A DNA stretch of 64,000 bases from Poecilobothrus nobilitatus (taxonomy: Eukaryota; Arthropoda; Insecta; Diptera; Dolichopodidae), in NCBI GenBank assembly GCA_947095535.1, contig OX352774.1, forward strand, positions 235,997,825 through 236,061,824. Reading direction: 5' to 3'. Positions 35,461 to 48,544 of the stretch are shown in pieces. Made by a program: the position numbers and the translations under genes. How positions within the stretch are numbered: the first letter of the stretch is position 1; every line of letters begins with the position of its first letter. The notes under the pieces were generated by a model. The model saw only the letters and a program-made list of their open reading frames with translations, was not told where the DNA came from and did not search any database.

Positions 35461-36936
35461 TTTTGGAGTTTTGTTGTGCTCTCAAAAATACACCACAATA
35501 ATTCACTACCTTGACTTTGATTCCAATTTTTTGCCAGACCTTTCAATTAGCCTGCTTTTATTGGCCATCCTTTATTATAACAACTGGTTTAAAATTGATT
35601 TAACCTCTTCTATTTAACTAAAACTTGTTTTTTATTTAATAGTTCGATTTACGATGTTATCGATTAATTCGATTTTATAAATTCATTTAAATTATAAGAC
35701 ATGTTATACATATACAAACAAATTACTTAAATAACTAATATAAATTCACACAAATCTCGATTTACGTCGATAGTTTGATCATTATTTTTATTTTTTATTT
35801 GATTTCAAAAGAAAACGGTAAATTAAAAATTCAAGTAAATTAAGATATAAAATTTTGAATAGAAACAACATAAATCGAGATTTGAATAACATTTTGATTT
35901 TTAAAATTAAATATTGTGATAAATTCATAAAAATTACCTGCAAATCAATACAATAAAAATAAAAAATCACATAAACTTTCAAACCTGTACCTTCATCTTA
36001 CTTTTTTTTATATTTCTTCATAGAAATATAAAAAGATCATTAAAATACATATTAAAAATCTATTTTTTTAACTAAAAAAAAAAAAACAAATAAATTTAAA
36101 TACAAAATAAAAATGTATTTTTTTAATAAAAAAATGTCTTGATAATCAATTTTGAAAATAGTTAAACAAAAAAAAAAACAAAATTAATCACAAAAATTAA
36201 ACAATGCAAAAAAAAAAATAAATTAATTAAATAAAAAAAAAAATTAAAAATATATAAATATATACACATACATATAAAATGTAATGATGTTATAAAAATA
36301 AAGCATAATTCTAAAATTATATACATATATACACACATATATATTTTTAAAAATAAGAAAAATAAGATTTTTTTTTAATTAAAAAAAAAAAAGTAAAAAA
36401 AAATTACTAAAAAAATTTTTTAATTCTTATTTTTTATGTTTTTTTTTAATTTTAAGGGGTTTTTAATTTTTGAAAATAGAAAAAAAAAACATAAATATAT
36501 AAATTAATAAAATAATAATGAAAGTAGAGAAGACAAAAAAAAAACAATTGTAGTAAATGCAAATATATCACATCACAAAACCTATTAAAAATAATCACTT
36601 TTTTAATAATATAATAAAATAATCATTATTTAAAATTTAAACGGTAACACTTTTTTATATCTGTAAAAAATTAAACCTTTTAAATGCACGAATATAATTG
36701 AAAATTTGTACTATTTCACTAAAACAGTAATATTCTATTTTTTATTCTTTTGTCGCCTAAAAGCGGGCAATTAAAATTCCTCTTCAATTCTTCTTCAATT
36801 CATACTTTTCAAACCGTTATTTAATTGTGTGTATACCGTTTTAATTAAACAAAAAGGATTAAAACATAATAATATACATAATAATAAACATCATTAAAAC
36901 TAATACATATAAAAGATTTGCCGTTCAAATTGTTTT
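34812..36936. other. AT-rich noncoding stretch
   Basis: Apart from the right arm of the foldback-like pair (35345-35460), only homopolymer-rich DNA is seen. The minus-strand frame at 35788-35982 is a Leu/Phe/Lys-rich artefact. Confidence 0.55.
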
Positions 36937-37428
36937 ATGTCCATTTCGATTGGATTTTTTAGATACAGAGTGCTTACTCTTTTTTATTGCAGACGAACAT
37001 GAAAACAAGATTAACACGTTGAGTCCAACGCTCACCATTGAACGTAAAAAAATACTTGCGTTAAGTCCGACATGTATTACCAGTAAACATTTTTAAAGAT
37101 ACATTAAATTGATTCGGCAACCGGTTCACCGGTGATACACGTTAGGATCAACGTGTTAAATTGTTTATATTTTTGTTTGTGTTTGATGCATATGAGAAAT
37201 AATTTTTGATATCTTTCATTGTTTGTTAAATAAGGAGTAGCAATTAACAACAAATAAATAATTTAAAAAAAAGGACTAAATCTAAGAAAAAATCTAGATT
37301 TGATTTAAAAATTTTGAGTAAAAAAAAAAGTGCTTTGTTTAATGTTTTGTACCAATCGAATATAAAACTGGTCTAGATTTGGTCTTTTTCATCTAGATTT
37401 AGTTTTTTAAACCAATCGAAATCGACAT
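36937..37428. mobile_element. Inverted-repeat DNA element (outer MITE)
   Basis: The left end ATGTCCATTTCGATTGGATTTTTTAGA (read as two pieces around 36937-36963) is matched by the right end, whose reverse complement reads ATGTCGATTTCGATTGG followed by TTTAAAAAACTAAATC. Additional CCAATCGAA and CTAGATTT words recur inside at 37295 and 37352. The roughly 490-bp unit has no coding capacity. The superfamily is not determined because no clear target duplication was found. A TTAA-flanked MITE lies within it. Confidence 0.55.
37011..37159. mobile_element. piggyBac-like MITE with TTAA flanks
   Basis: A 141-bp unit (37015-37155) is flanked on both sides by TTAA. Its ends are CACGTTGAGTCC on the left and, in inverse, CACGTTGATCC on the right. 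The similarity continues to ACG...TCACC on both arms, giving imperfect terminal inverted repeats of about 25 bp. Exclusive TTAA target duplication is the signature of the piggyBac superfamily. The element is too short to encode a transposase, so it would need one from elsewhere in the genome. Confidence 0.75.
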
Positions 37429-40397
37429 GCATACATATGTATATAAGTAAAAAAGAGTATGCAGCTGTAACTAAAACAAAAAAAAAAAATAACTAAGAAA
37501 AATGTTAGCAGGTGATTTAGGGTAGTAAAGACAAGGGGGGTCTTAAATTAAGGGTAGGTGTATTTATAGAATAAAATTTCTTGAAAACATAAAAATAAGG
37601 AGAACTAAATTGAATTGGGATTTTAAGTATGTATAATCCTATGTATATAAATGTATAACCTGGTATAACCTAAAACAAAATAAAAACAAAAATCTGAATT
37701 TTAGTTTTGAATAATATCTATTTTACCTAATTAATTGATTTATTAATTAATCCAAAATTATCATTTATTAAATTCATTTAGAATACAAATAAATTTTAGA
37801 CTTCATTTTCATTTCTTCTCATTTTGATATAGAACAGAACTCTTTCATATCTGTGCACAAAATTTTGAAAAAAAAATAATAAAAAAAAAAAAAAAATTTT
37901 TGTACAAAATAAATAAAATTTTGATTAATTTAAATTTTATAATAGAATAAAAACAAAATACATAATAATAAAATTAAAAAAAAAATAAAATTAATATTTT
38001 ATGGTATAACTTTCATAAAAAATAAATTAAAAAATATACATACATACATTTAGCTAGCAGTGTTGCCAATTTTTTTGTACTGATATTTCTATTTTACATT
38101 TAAAAATACTAAAAATAAAATATCTTTCAAAAAAACAAAAAAAAAAAAATTATAGTACATATAAATTAAAGCCAAACTACTTTATATAAAAAAAAAAAAC
38201 TACAAATAAAAATAGAATAGTATATAAAATATATTTTTTTTTCTTGCAATATATGTATAAAATATAAAATTTTAAATTAAGACCGAAAAAAAAGTTCACT
38301 ATATAAAAATACTGCAAAAGTCATAAAAATAAAAAATAAAAAAAAAAAAAAAAACAAAAATGCATTTAATGAACACAGTTATTAACTTGACATTTTACAC
38401 TTTTAATTAATATAACAAAATAAAAATTTAATGGAAAAAAATCGAAAGTCAATTCTGACAATTAATTAAAATAAATCAATTACAAAGAATTTCAGAATTC
38501 AATTTTAAATTTTGACAGTCAAGTACTGTAAACAGAATTCAAAAGGCACAATGCAAAAAATTTACATTACAATATTCTGCTGGGTTATCATTTATCAGTC
38601 ATCATTTATTTATTTTAATACATATGGTATCATTAGGCATATGATGTTATTTACATATATTCTAAAATGCAAGAAACATATTTTGTTACCTTACCATATC
38701 TATTTTTAATTCTATCCTTTAAACAGAATGAAAGTAGCGATTACAACCCCTCAACTATACTTATTAAATGTCAAAAACGTTCCTATCAAAGCTTTGTAAA
38801 CATCTCAATACAAATGATACAATGAAATTTTACTTTGTTTACATTAGTTGCGTTGCGTTTTTTTAATGATCCGATTCAGCCGATAAACAGTAAACGGTTA
38901 ATAATTTTTTAAAAACTGAAAATCAAAACATAATCACTTTGAAACCTGTCAAAAAAGAGAAATTTATAAATTTTCTAAGATCAATCATTAATCATTAAAA
39001 TCATTAATTTAGCTTACTATCAAAATTTTTATACAGCTAAATTAATGATTTGTTTATGAAAATTCATTAAAGCTCCATAATTGGATTATTAAAACAAAAA
39101 CGCAATTTGTAAAAAAAAAAAAAAATATTTTATAATATAACCAGCTGATTGTAATTATAGAAGAGATTCTGCGTAAAATTAAAGTGAAGGAACTTTAGCG
39201 CGATGATTGTTGTGAATATACTTGATGGCTACTTTCAGTGTGGTTATTTCATATTCGATTTGGTTTCTATATATGTACATACATACATACATATGTATGT
39301 AACGTTGAAATATGTTTAACTTTTGAAGTAGCGTTTTAGATAAATCGCTTAATTTCGCTACCCCCAATTTTTTTTTAACTAAGATATAATAAAAAGTTAA
39401 AACAAAACAAATGAAACTAAGTATGTATTAACACATAACAAAAAAATTTTAAAATATGTATTTGCAATTTTATACAATTCTTTAAATATTATAACATTTT
39501 AATAAAGAAGGCAAGAATTACTATTGAACAAAAAAAAAGTAGCGGTACTCATTGGGAAAATTTTTATTAAATATAAATCCATGTAAAATTATTGAAAAAC
39601 AACTTTATATTTACCTTGAAAATTACAAAAATTATTGTTTAAATTTAAAAACTTTTTAAAATGAATTTATTTATAAAATGTAAATCTGATAAAAAAATTT
39701 TTTTTTTTACATAAACAGGAAGAAAACAAAAAATAAAAAAAATTAAAGTTTAAAAAAAAAAATTAAAAAATATGAAATTTACTTAGAGGGAATGTAAGAT
39801 TTATTATTACAAACTACATTATATAACGCTAAGGTACTCATAAATACGTGCATACATACATTATAAACTTAAAATTAATTTAATATTATATTGTATTTGT
39901 AAATATATTACGCTTTTATTAAAAAATAAAAAAAATAAATAAAAAAATTAATTTGCAAAATAACAAAAACTTGTAAAACATAAATATATATTTGAAAAGA
40001 TAAATTAAATTAAAAATGATAATAATTAATTTAATAAATTTAAATGCTTATAAAAATCATTTACCAAAGAATAAAAATGTTTGTTGTTTTATTTGAATTA
40101 AAAAAGGTAAATAAAAAAACTAAATAGGTAATACATATATTAGAACCATTAGAACGTTACCGTTTTAGTGACTTTATCGCTATATTATAGCGCGATTTAT
40201 AGGTTAATTTAGAGACAAAAGAAAAATAAACTTAAACGATATTCTTGAGTTTATTTCGTTTCTTCACTCTCAAAGTGTACTGTTAAACATGACGACGACG
40301 ATTATCGATTATGATTTATGAGTGATATATGGCAGATAAAGTCGTTTCGAAATGAGTATAGCGGACTAGCGGTGTAGAGTTTAATTACATATTTTCA

Positions 40398-40405
40398 TGA
40401 CGTCA
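40398..40405. promoter_or_regulatory. Perfect CRE palindrome TGACGTCA
   Basis: TGACGTCA is the consensus site for CREB/ATF-type bZIP factors. It lies in a locally complex 370-bp island that also holds the 15-bp palindrome CGCTATATTATAGCG near 40180. It is upstream of the leader-like segment ending at 43458. A single site proves little. Confidence 0.3.
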
Positions 40406-40894
40406 CAATTAGAGTTTCGAAATGTACATAAGAAGTACAGTTATACTTTTTTAATTCTACAAAAGAAGAACAGTGTTAACGACTGTTATAAATGTCAAAG
40501 TGTTATGAAGTGTTATTTATTATAATTTTAATATAATAGCAAAATCGTTCAATTGATTTTATAATATGTACTTCTCAAAATTAAAATTGTTTTTGAAGAC
40601 TCCTTCATTTTGTTTTAAAACAAATAAATTAATGTTCTCATCTAATTTTGACAGGTCAAATTCATATTTAAAATTTAACTCTTGTAGTACGTTGAAATTG
40701 GTTGAAATGGCAGAGTAGTTAACTCTGCAATCTGTATGTGAGTGCGGTAGTTAATTAATTCTATAAACGTATAAACTCTATTCAGAGTAATGGCTTTTTT
40801 CAGGTATAGTTCTTTTTTAAAGGTATACATACATAAATACTAACAATAAATATGTAAAAACTATCTAATTCTAAACAGATATGTAATTAGAATA

Positions 40895-41082
40895 AAAAAT
40901 CGAATTACCAGTTTATTAGCAAACATAAGACTATATTTAAAAAATGCAGAATAGAGTGGGAAAATTAGAAGCAATTTAAAATCAAAAATCGAATTACCAG
41001 TTTATTAGCAAACATAAGACCAATAAGACTATATTTAAAAAATGCAGAACAGAGTTGGAAAATTAGAAGCAATTTAAAGCAA
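40895..41082. repeat. Imperfect tandem duplication of about 90-98 bp
   Basis: AAAAATCGAATTACCAGTTT through GAAGCAATTTAAA occurs twice in tandem, starting at 40895 and 40984. The second copy has a 9-bp internal insertion (CAATAAGAC) that itself duplicates neighbouring bases, and two substitutions. No gene is present. Confidence 0.9.
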
Positions 41083-42239
41083 AAATTGTTAAGAATGATA
41101 ACTCTAATACGGATTTTGTTGTTATTTATTGACATATTAAATTATGTAAAAAAATTACTTATACTGTCATAATTATAGTAGCTTAAACAAAGAAAACATT
41201 AAAACAAAATTAACAATGTTTAAAAATTTCAGAAATTTAGAAAATTTTTGTGGCTCCTATTTATTTTAGAACATTATTCAATGACTAATATAAATCATCT
41301 TAACGTCCTATGTATAAGAATTATTATTCAGATTCAAAATTACCAGTTGACATAAAATTACAGAAAACTGTACTTAAATAATTAATCAGATTTAACTCCT
41401 CATTTCAGAACACTGCTTCACATTGTGCATTTTAGCGGTTTTTTTTTTTTTTGAAGCGGCAATACTTCAATATCAATATTAATTAATTTTATCTCGAATT
41501 TTCTCATGTTTATTTAATAATTCCTAGTCCTCTGTCCCAAAATATTTTAAAAATTTTGCTAGAAATTAGTAACAAGAAAATAAAGTTTAATAAGTTAGTT
41601 TATGCTTGATACCGCAAGGTTTTACTAAATTTTCTACAACATTTTTAATTTATTATAAATATTTAAACAAAACTTAAAATTTTTAAATTCAACTTTAGCT
41701 GAAATTGCACTAGCAAAAATGCCAATTTTTTAAATAAAATGTTGCAATTGACCTAATTATCTTATTTTAGTGAATTCGTTCAAAAAAAAAAAGTGGTTTA
41801 ACGAATTTTTGGGATTTTCAAAATTAAAATTAAAATGAAATTCTTATATTTAAAATAAACATTTCCCAGTAAATCTCTACTTTAATGCTACCAATGGTAT
41901 TATGGTATTGTTATCAGAAGTATAGCCATACATAATCAAATCATAATTCCTATCATTATTTACAAAAAAAAATTTTAAATTTCAATTTATATTTTCAAAA
42001 TAAGTAATAAAACATTTGTTAAAAGTTTAAAATTTCAGTTAACAAAATGCAATATTAAAATAAATATAAGTTCTTAAATTGGCCACTAGGTGCCACTATT
42101 CTTGTATTTAAAAAAGATTTAAAATAGTTAACTTATTTTGAATTTTGATTATTGTTTTTCAAATCTTACGCACTGGCAACATTTTCATTTTAATGTCAAT
42201 TGTCAATGACATTAGACATAATTCTTTGTCATTCACATA

Positions 42240-43458
42240 CATATTGAGTGAGTGTAGTAGAATTCGTTAAGAAAAAAAAAACTTATTAGAAAATTTGACA
42301 TTTGTATTTTGATTAATAAATAATTTTTGTTATCAGATTCAGCAGAGACTCAAACCTTCTAAGGAATTTTTATGTTGGTGTGGGTTATTTTATTAAACAA
42401 ATTGGAAAGGGAAAGAAAGAAAAGAAAACGAAACAAAAAAGAAAAACTTAAAAACCATTTTATTTGTCAAAATGTCAAATTCGTGTGAGTCGTGTTTCGA
42501 GTTTTGTTCCGAATAGTTGGAATTTTATTATTGATGCGGATGATATTTTTTGTTCTTTCTAATTTACAAAAATAAAAAATAAAATATTTATATATTATTA
42601 TAATAATTATATTTTTGTTCATGTAAATATATTTTACAAATAATTTGTGTACATTTAACGGTAAATTTAATTAAAAAAAAGGAATAGACGCTTGATTCTG
42701 ATTTTAAATTCCTTTTCTCGTAGAAATTGTCAGAAAACAAATTAGAATTGTGCAAGATAAAAAAAAATTAAATAATTTTTTTTTCTGATTATTAGAAAAA
42801 AAAAAGTTATGAAGTAAAGATAAAAAAAACCGAAGTATTTAACAAAAAAGTTGCCGTATCACATCACATCATAATACATCAGAAAGAATTTGTGAATAAT
42901 AGAAAAAAAAAAAAAAATTTATTGTCACTTTTTTTTCTACCACGTCAAAAGAAAAAAATTTAAATTTAAATATTTTCAAAAAAAAAAAAAACAATCGAAA
43001 TTGTTTTTAAGATACATGTTTTAAGTAAGAAGTGAAATAATTTATTTTGAATATTCTTAACAATATTATTTTATGTACGTAGTTCAAAATTTTATTTCAT
43101 GTTTTTCTTTTCTTTTTAGAACTGAAATTTTTTACAGAAATAAACGAAATTTAAGTAAAAAAAAACATTACAAAATTATTTGGAGCACAGAATTTTATTT
43201 AGTATAAGTGAAATTTAAAACTGATTCGCGATCAAATAAAAAAAAAAATTGGATACAAATCAATCAAAAACAAAAGGAAGTGTTAGCCAATAAAAACCAA
43301 ATCGAAAAATTACACAAAAAAATAAATAGCACAGAAATTCAAATAAAATATTAAAGCCAAGTGTAAAAGTTGTAAAAAAAAAACAACTTACAAACAAATA
43401 AATAAAAATCAAATAATACAAAATAGCTCGTGTGTGGAATTATTCATGCACTAATGAG
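42240..43458 (+). other. Possible 5' leader exon(s) of an unidentified gene
   Basis: From about 42240 the plus strand becomes A-rich with many CAAAAAC and AAATAAA words, resembling the long 5' UTRs of insect genes. It ends TAATGAG|GTAAGT, a near-ideal splice donor at 43458/43459. No upstream TATA box was certain. Two ATGs occur just before the donor: one is closed at once (ATG CAC TAA), the other is 4 nt from the junction. A first exon whose gene continues past the window, or a noncoding RNA, would both fit. The true start is unknown. Confidence 0.35.
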
Positions 43459-44020
43459 GTAAGTTTTTTGCTCCGTTTGTTAAAAAAAAAGTAGTTTTAA
43501 AAGTTTTTTATTAGCTTTATTTCATGTTTTTAATTTTTTAGTTGATTTTGTAAATTAAATATCAACTTATATATAAGTATATTAATAAAAAACCTTAAAT
43601 TTTTAAAATCCCATTCGAAACAGAAATATCAGAATCAAAAAGAATATTTCAGAATTAATAATTAGTCATGTTTATACTTAAATATTAAAAAAAAAAAAAA
43701 ATAACATAATTCATATCAGAAAAAAAAACAAACCCCATTCATATTTTTGTTATAAAGGAATTAAATGTGCAAAGGTTGCAAAGTAACGAAAAACAAAAAC
43801 AGAAATCCTTCATTTGGTTTTTCTTTTTTATCGATTTTTTTACTTGGATTTTGGTATTTTGTTATTTTATATTTTCCTTTTACATATTTGATATTCTATT
43901 CTATGCTTCTATTTTTATTGTTATTATTTTTTTTTTTGAGATAAAAGTTGTCATGACAATGAAAATGGAGTTTTTTTTACTTTATATACTTCTTTCTCTT
44001 GCTCTTAATCTATAATCTAG

Positions 44021-44261
44021 CCACTCAGTATAATAATAGTGACTTTGAGTGCAGTGCAGTTAAATGAAGCAAACAATTAAGTTTCCTGGCTAATAGACAG
44101 GCAAGCAGGCAGTCAGCCAGCCAGTTAGTCAGTCAATGAAAAAATTCAACCAACCAACCAATGAGCAAGACAATGAGACAGCCAGCAGCAATAATGCTGA
44201 TGACACTTCAGCAGACGATAGAAATCATAAAAGATATTTAACTACAAAAAAAAAGAAATAA
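44021..44261 (+). CDS. Possible exon with a 41-codon ORF (unidentified)
   Basis: A pyrimidine-rich tract ending TAATCTAG precedes 44021, a plausible acceptor for the donor at 43458. The following DNA is unusually complex: a CAGY-rich run (GGCAAGCAGGCAGTCAGCC), then ATG 44136. That ATG opens MKKFNQPTNEQDNETASSNN, continues ADDTSADDRNHKRYLTT, and ends in lysines at TAA 44259-44261. The ORF itself contains no GT dinucleotide, so no donor interrupts it. AATAAA follows immediately at 44256-44261 and again near 44278. It may be a small peptide gene, an upstream ORF, or simply part of a noncoding exon. Confidence 0.3.
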
Positions 44262-44299
44262 AATGAGAAAATGAAAGAATAAAAATATATATTATGTAT

Positions 44300-46301
44300 A
44301 TAGTACATAATAATATGTACATTGGTTTTTTAGGTTCAGCAGACGTTCATTTTTTCTTCTCTTCTAGATTAGAGTTACTTTAACCGCCTCCACATTAATT
44401 ATTCTTAGAGTTTATGTTGTATTTTTATATTTAAGTTGATGTTTTATTTTATGTGCCAAGAAAATATTAAAAAAAAAAAAAACAAATACCTTACTTGCAA
44501 AAAGAAAAAAACATCTTTTTAGTTATTAAATTTTATTTATTTTTTTTTTTGTTTTAATATAAAAATATGAACATACTTATTTAGGGTACTTTAAAAAAAT
44601 AAATTCATTTCAAAATAAATATAAAAATAATAATAAAATAGCAATTGCTAATGAGAATTATTGTTCCAATTGTTTGATTTTGTTAACTTATAATTCACCT
44701 TTCTTTTCTCTGGGGAGAAATTCTAATAATATTCTTGTAACTTACTGCAGAAAAACGGAAAGATTTTCTATATCTTTTTTATATTTCATATAAAAACAAG
44801 GAAAAGTTTACTATTTTGGAGTTTTCGTTTTAATTTTTTTGTTATTATTTGTTTGTTAGTGTTTTTAGATTTGGTCTTTTTTTGCGTTCTTTTTATAAGT
44901 GTTACGTATTCTTATTAAGTTTTCCAGCACCCCTTGACAATCCAATAAGATTAAAAAAGGTATTCAACCTTTTGATTTTTCTTATTTTGTATTTCTTTCA
45001 GTTTTACAAGAAATTTTGGGTTTGAGTTTGGAGAATTTTTTTTTTTTGGGGAAAAGTTAAAGTAAAAATATTTCCAGACATTTTTTGTTTATACTTAAAA
45101 AGTTGTTTGGTATTTTGCTTAAAGGGAATTTTTATATATTTTTTTTTTGTATTATACATATTTCTTGTGTTTTTTTTCTTTTAAATTTTGTTGGGGATTA
45201 CATTATTAATATTTTTATTAGTTTTGCTATACATGTAATGTTGTATGTATTTGTATTGGATGATATAATGGTTTTTTTTTTTCAGTATACAACCGCGCCA
45301 ATATTGTTATTTATTTATTGTAGCATTAAGTATAATTCTTTTTCAGATTTGATTTTGATAAATTTTTTCATCGTTTCATATCTAAAATGTTAAAGATTAT
45401 CATTAAAGAGTTGTTTAGTCTTATAACTACTTATTATAAGTAATAACAAAAAAAGAGTTAATTTTGAATGAATTTCAGTTGTTTTTATTATTTTTTATTT
45501 TTGGAAGGAAAGTGTTTGTAAAGTATTTATGTACATACATATGTACTTACATATGTATTGATATAAAATATTTGTTATGAATTCTAATAAAAATAAGAAA
45601 CTATTAATATTAAATATATGTACGTATATAAAAAGGTGTTTGTTGATAGCCTAAAGTAAACAAATTCCCAAGTAAAAAAGTTTGTTTTTGTTTAATTTTT
45701 ATTGAAAGTTTTGCATTTTTTGACTTTATTTAAATTTTTTTATAGTTTAGTACTTAATGCAAAATTTTAGAAATATGATAAGTAAGTAGTTATGTAATAG
45801 TACATGAATATTTACTTAGATATCCTATACTTATACGCCAATAATGTGAATAAAATAAATGTTTTTAATTTAGAACACATTGCTGAGATAAAATAATTGT
45901 GAGTATGTAGTTAGGTACAGAATTTTCTAGATTAAAAAAATGCTTTTTAATAAAACACAATATTATTTCCAATAAAAAATTTATTAGAATATCATTCTAC
46001 TTATGTGTTCTTTGTCGGAATATTTCTTATTTCTTTTATCAAAGGGTTAGCTATAACTTATGATTTTATTGCAAGCCTTTTTTTTTGTGTTATATAAAAT
46101 TCTCCAATACGTACTTAACTTACATACTTACTTACACTTACTGTTGTGGTTACTTACAAAAATATTTCCAATTTATTTTAATTACTTGTTTTCTTTAATT
46201 AAATACTTAAAGAACAATACTTAAGTATGCGTAACAAGTGCTATTTATTATATATACTTAGTTATTTAAATATCAAAATACTTAAAAATAATTCAATTAA
46301 A

Positions 46302-46362
<61 letters not shown>

Positions 46363-46680
46363 AGTATATATATATACATTATTCCAGATGTTTTTTATTT
46401 CTTAATATTAAGTAATTGTTAGTATAGAAATGAAAATTAAATAACAATAAAAATATATAACAATATAAAAAAGATACATACTTACTTACTTGAATAATAT
46501 TTTTGTTTTAAGAAAAAAAAAAAATTAATTAAAAAAAAATAAGTACTTATGTACTAATTATTATAGTTAACTAAGTAAGTAGTTACTTACTAACTATTTA
46601 ACTATTTCTAACGTTAAACTTTAATTTTAAATTTTTTTAAACTACCTTACCTATATATATAAAAAGAATTTTAATTTAAA
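44300..46680. other. AT-rich noncoding stretch
   Basis: No exon was recognised. The 102-codon frame at 45085-45393 is Phe/Ile/Leu-rich and looks like translated T-rich DNA. The TAAGTACTTA-rich domain described in the findings begins at about 45.5 kb. A TA microsatellite lies at 46306-46351. Confidence 0.5.
46306..46351. repeat. (TA)n microsatellite
   Basis: About 23 uninterrupted TA units, followed by TGTATGTATGTAAG. Confidence 0.95.
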
Positions 46681-47587
46681 ACAAGTAATCAAAAAAACAA
46701 GGGTTTTCAAAAAAATATATTATATCCAAAATAACTAATTAATATAAAAATTGCAAAAAATCGTTAGAAAATTTTTTTAGGAAAAATTCGAGAAAATCAA
46801 GTCCATTTTCGTCAATTTTAAAGGGTAACACTACTTATATTATTCAGAAAAGTTATTAACAGAAATAAAAATATACTTAATTATAAAGCTTACATTTTTG
46901 TATATTACCCAATTAAGTACGTCAAAAAAAAAACAATTGGACAGGTGTTCAAGTTACAGGTGTTTCAAAATAGAAAATTTTCAGTTTATGACCCGTTATA
47001 GCTCTTAAACGCGTGGGCGATACAAAAATATTTTCTGAAATGACTCATACTTATTTTCAAAGATTTAACTTCTAATTTGTGTTCGCTCTTAAAGCGTTTG
47101 AAAAATAGAAGGGGTTAATAATTTGCAGGGGTGCAAAAATTGAGTTTCGCATTTAACGGTACATTAAAATACCGTAGTTATAGAAAAATTGTATATTTAT
47201 TATATAAGTACGTAAGTATATTTGTATAGCTAATAAAAGTAAGTAGCTATCGTTTGGCGTTTTCAGATTGAAGATATACTTACTTGGTTTGTTACCTTAT
47301 AGAATTTGTGTAATGTGTTATTAAATAAGGATATGTGCAATTTAAATATATAAGTAGGACATTTTTGAATGTTAGAGAGCTTTAGCTCCGTATCGGGTGG
47401 AATTATTTAAAAAAGTTATTCCACAAAATTAATAATTGTATGCGATTCCTATCCGTATTTAAAATAACTATTATTCTTCTAAGTATTCTATTTGAAACGG
47501 TGTAGAAGTTTTGTAAACATTCAGCCGAACAAAAGGACGAACAGAGTGAAAATAAATAATAAGCACATTTTTTTTGAAAATGTGCTA
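46681..47587 (+). mobile_element. Helentron/DINE-like element, family C, about 0.9 kb
   Basis: It starts ACAAGTAATCAAAAAAACAAGGGTTTTC and has the core motifs ATAGCTCTTAAACGCGTGGGC, CGTTTGGCGTTTTCAGATTG and GCTCCGTATCGGGTGG. It ends with ACGAACAGAGTGAAA and a perfect hairpin (AGCACATTTT...AAAATGTGCT). Relative to the other copies it carries extra short insertions of TACTTA/AAGTAAG-type words. The frame at 47403-47633 on the minus strand is repeat-derived. Confidence 0.8.
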
Positions 47588-48544
47588 AAATAAATATAAA
47601 CTTTTCTACAGAATTAAAAAAAAAAAAAATCAAATAACTAAGTAATAACTAATAAGTAAATAAATTAATTTAAATTCCATCAATGTCTATTAAAATATGC
47701 TTTGGAATTTATTGAAATTTTACATATACTTACTTACTTAAAGTCTTCTTCAAATTTCTTTTTCTATTTTCTTATTTTAGTTTTTCAAATTTTATATCAA
47801 AAATCGTAACTATTAAAGAAATTTAAATTCAATTTGATTTTAACTTATAGATATAGGGGGTTTGTTTTTTTGTTTCCTTATATTGAAATTGAAATTGTCT
47901 ATCATATTTTAAAAATTACAATTACCATTAGTTAATTTTTTTTTTTTTTGGGAAAACTATCACGGACTTAAATATTGATTTTGATTGAAATAAATGACAA
48001 ATTGTGAATTAACGTAAAAGAAAGTGATTCAAATTGATCGCACTTGAAATATACAAAAAACTAAAAAAAAAAAAAAAAAAAAATAAAATGAAGAAGAATT
48101 AAATAAATTGTAGAGGAATTTTGTTTTCAATTATTTGTTCCTATATATGGAATCCGGACTCTAGTTTATAAAATATATAATTGCATTTTCATCACAGTGA
48201 AAGCCTTGATTAAAAATTTATTTTTTTAAATTGAATATCAAAAAAAAATGTTTAAAATCGAATTTAAATTGAAATTAAGAAAAAAAACAATTGTTTTTTA
48301 AATTGGAAAACCTTTTGAACTTTTTTTTTCTTTAATTTTTTTGTTTTTCTTATTATTTTTGATAAGAAAAACTTTATATTAAAATTAACCTTGTTGATTG
48401 TGTTATAAATGATATGTGTTATAAAATTGTTCTTAAGTTTGCCAAAGAATAACTAGGTACCATTTTTAAGAAGTATCTTTGTATTTAACTTTTATTTTAT
48501 GGTTTTGACATTTTAATTTAAGTACATATATACTTAACTAGTAC

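Larger units (their letters stand above)
37429..42200. other. AT-rich stretch with a few more complex islands
   Basis: Mostly homopolymer-rich DNA without exons. The segment 40130-40500 is more complex and includes the palindrome CGCTATATTATAGCG and a perfect TGACGTCA, listed separately. A tandem duplication lies at 40895-41082. The frames at 38512-38709 and 39179-39367 look random. Confidence 0.5.

Noticed and set aside
45085..45393. 102-codon plus-strand frame, membrane-protein-like
   Set aside because: Residues are almost all Phe, Ile, Leu, Tyr and Val as expected from T-rich DNA. No splice or promoter signal was found and the start context is poor.
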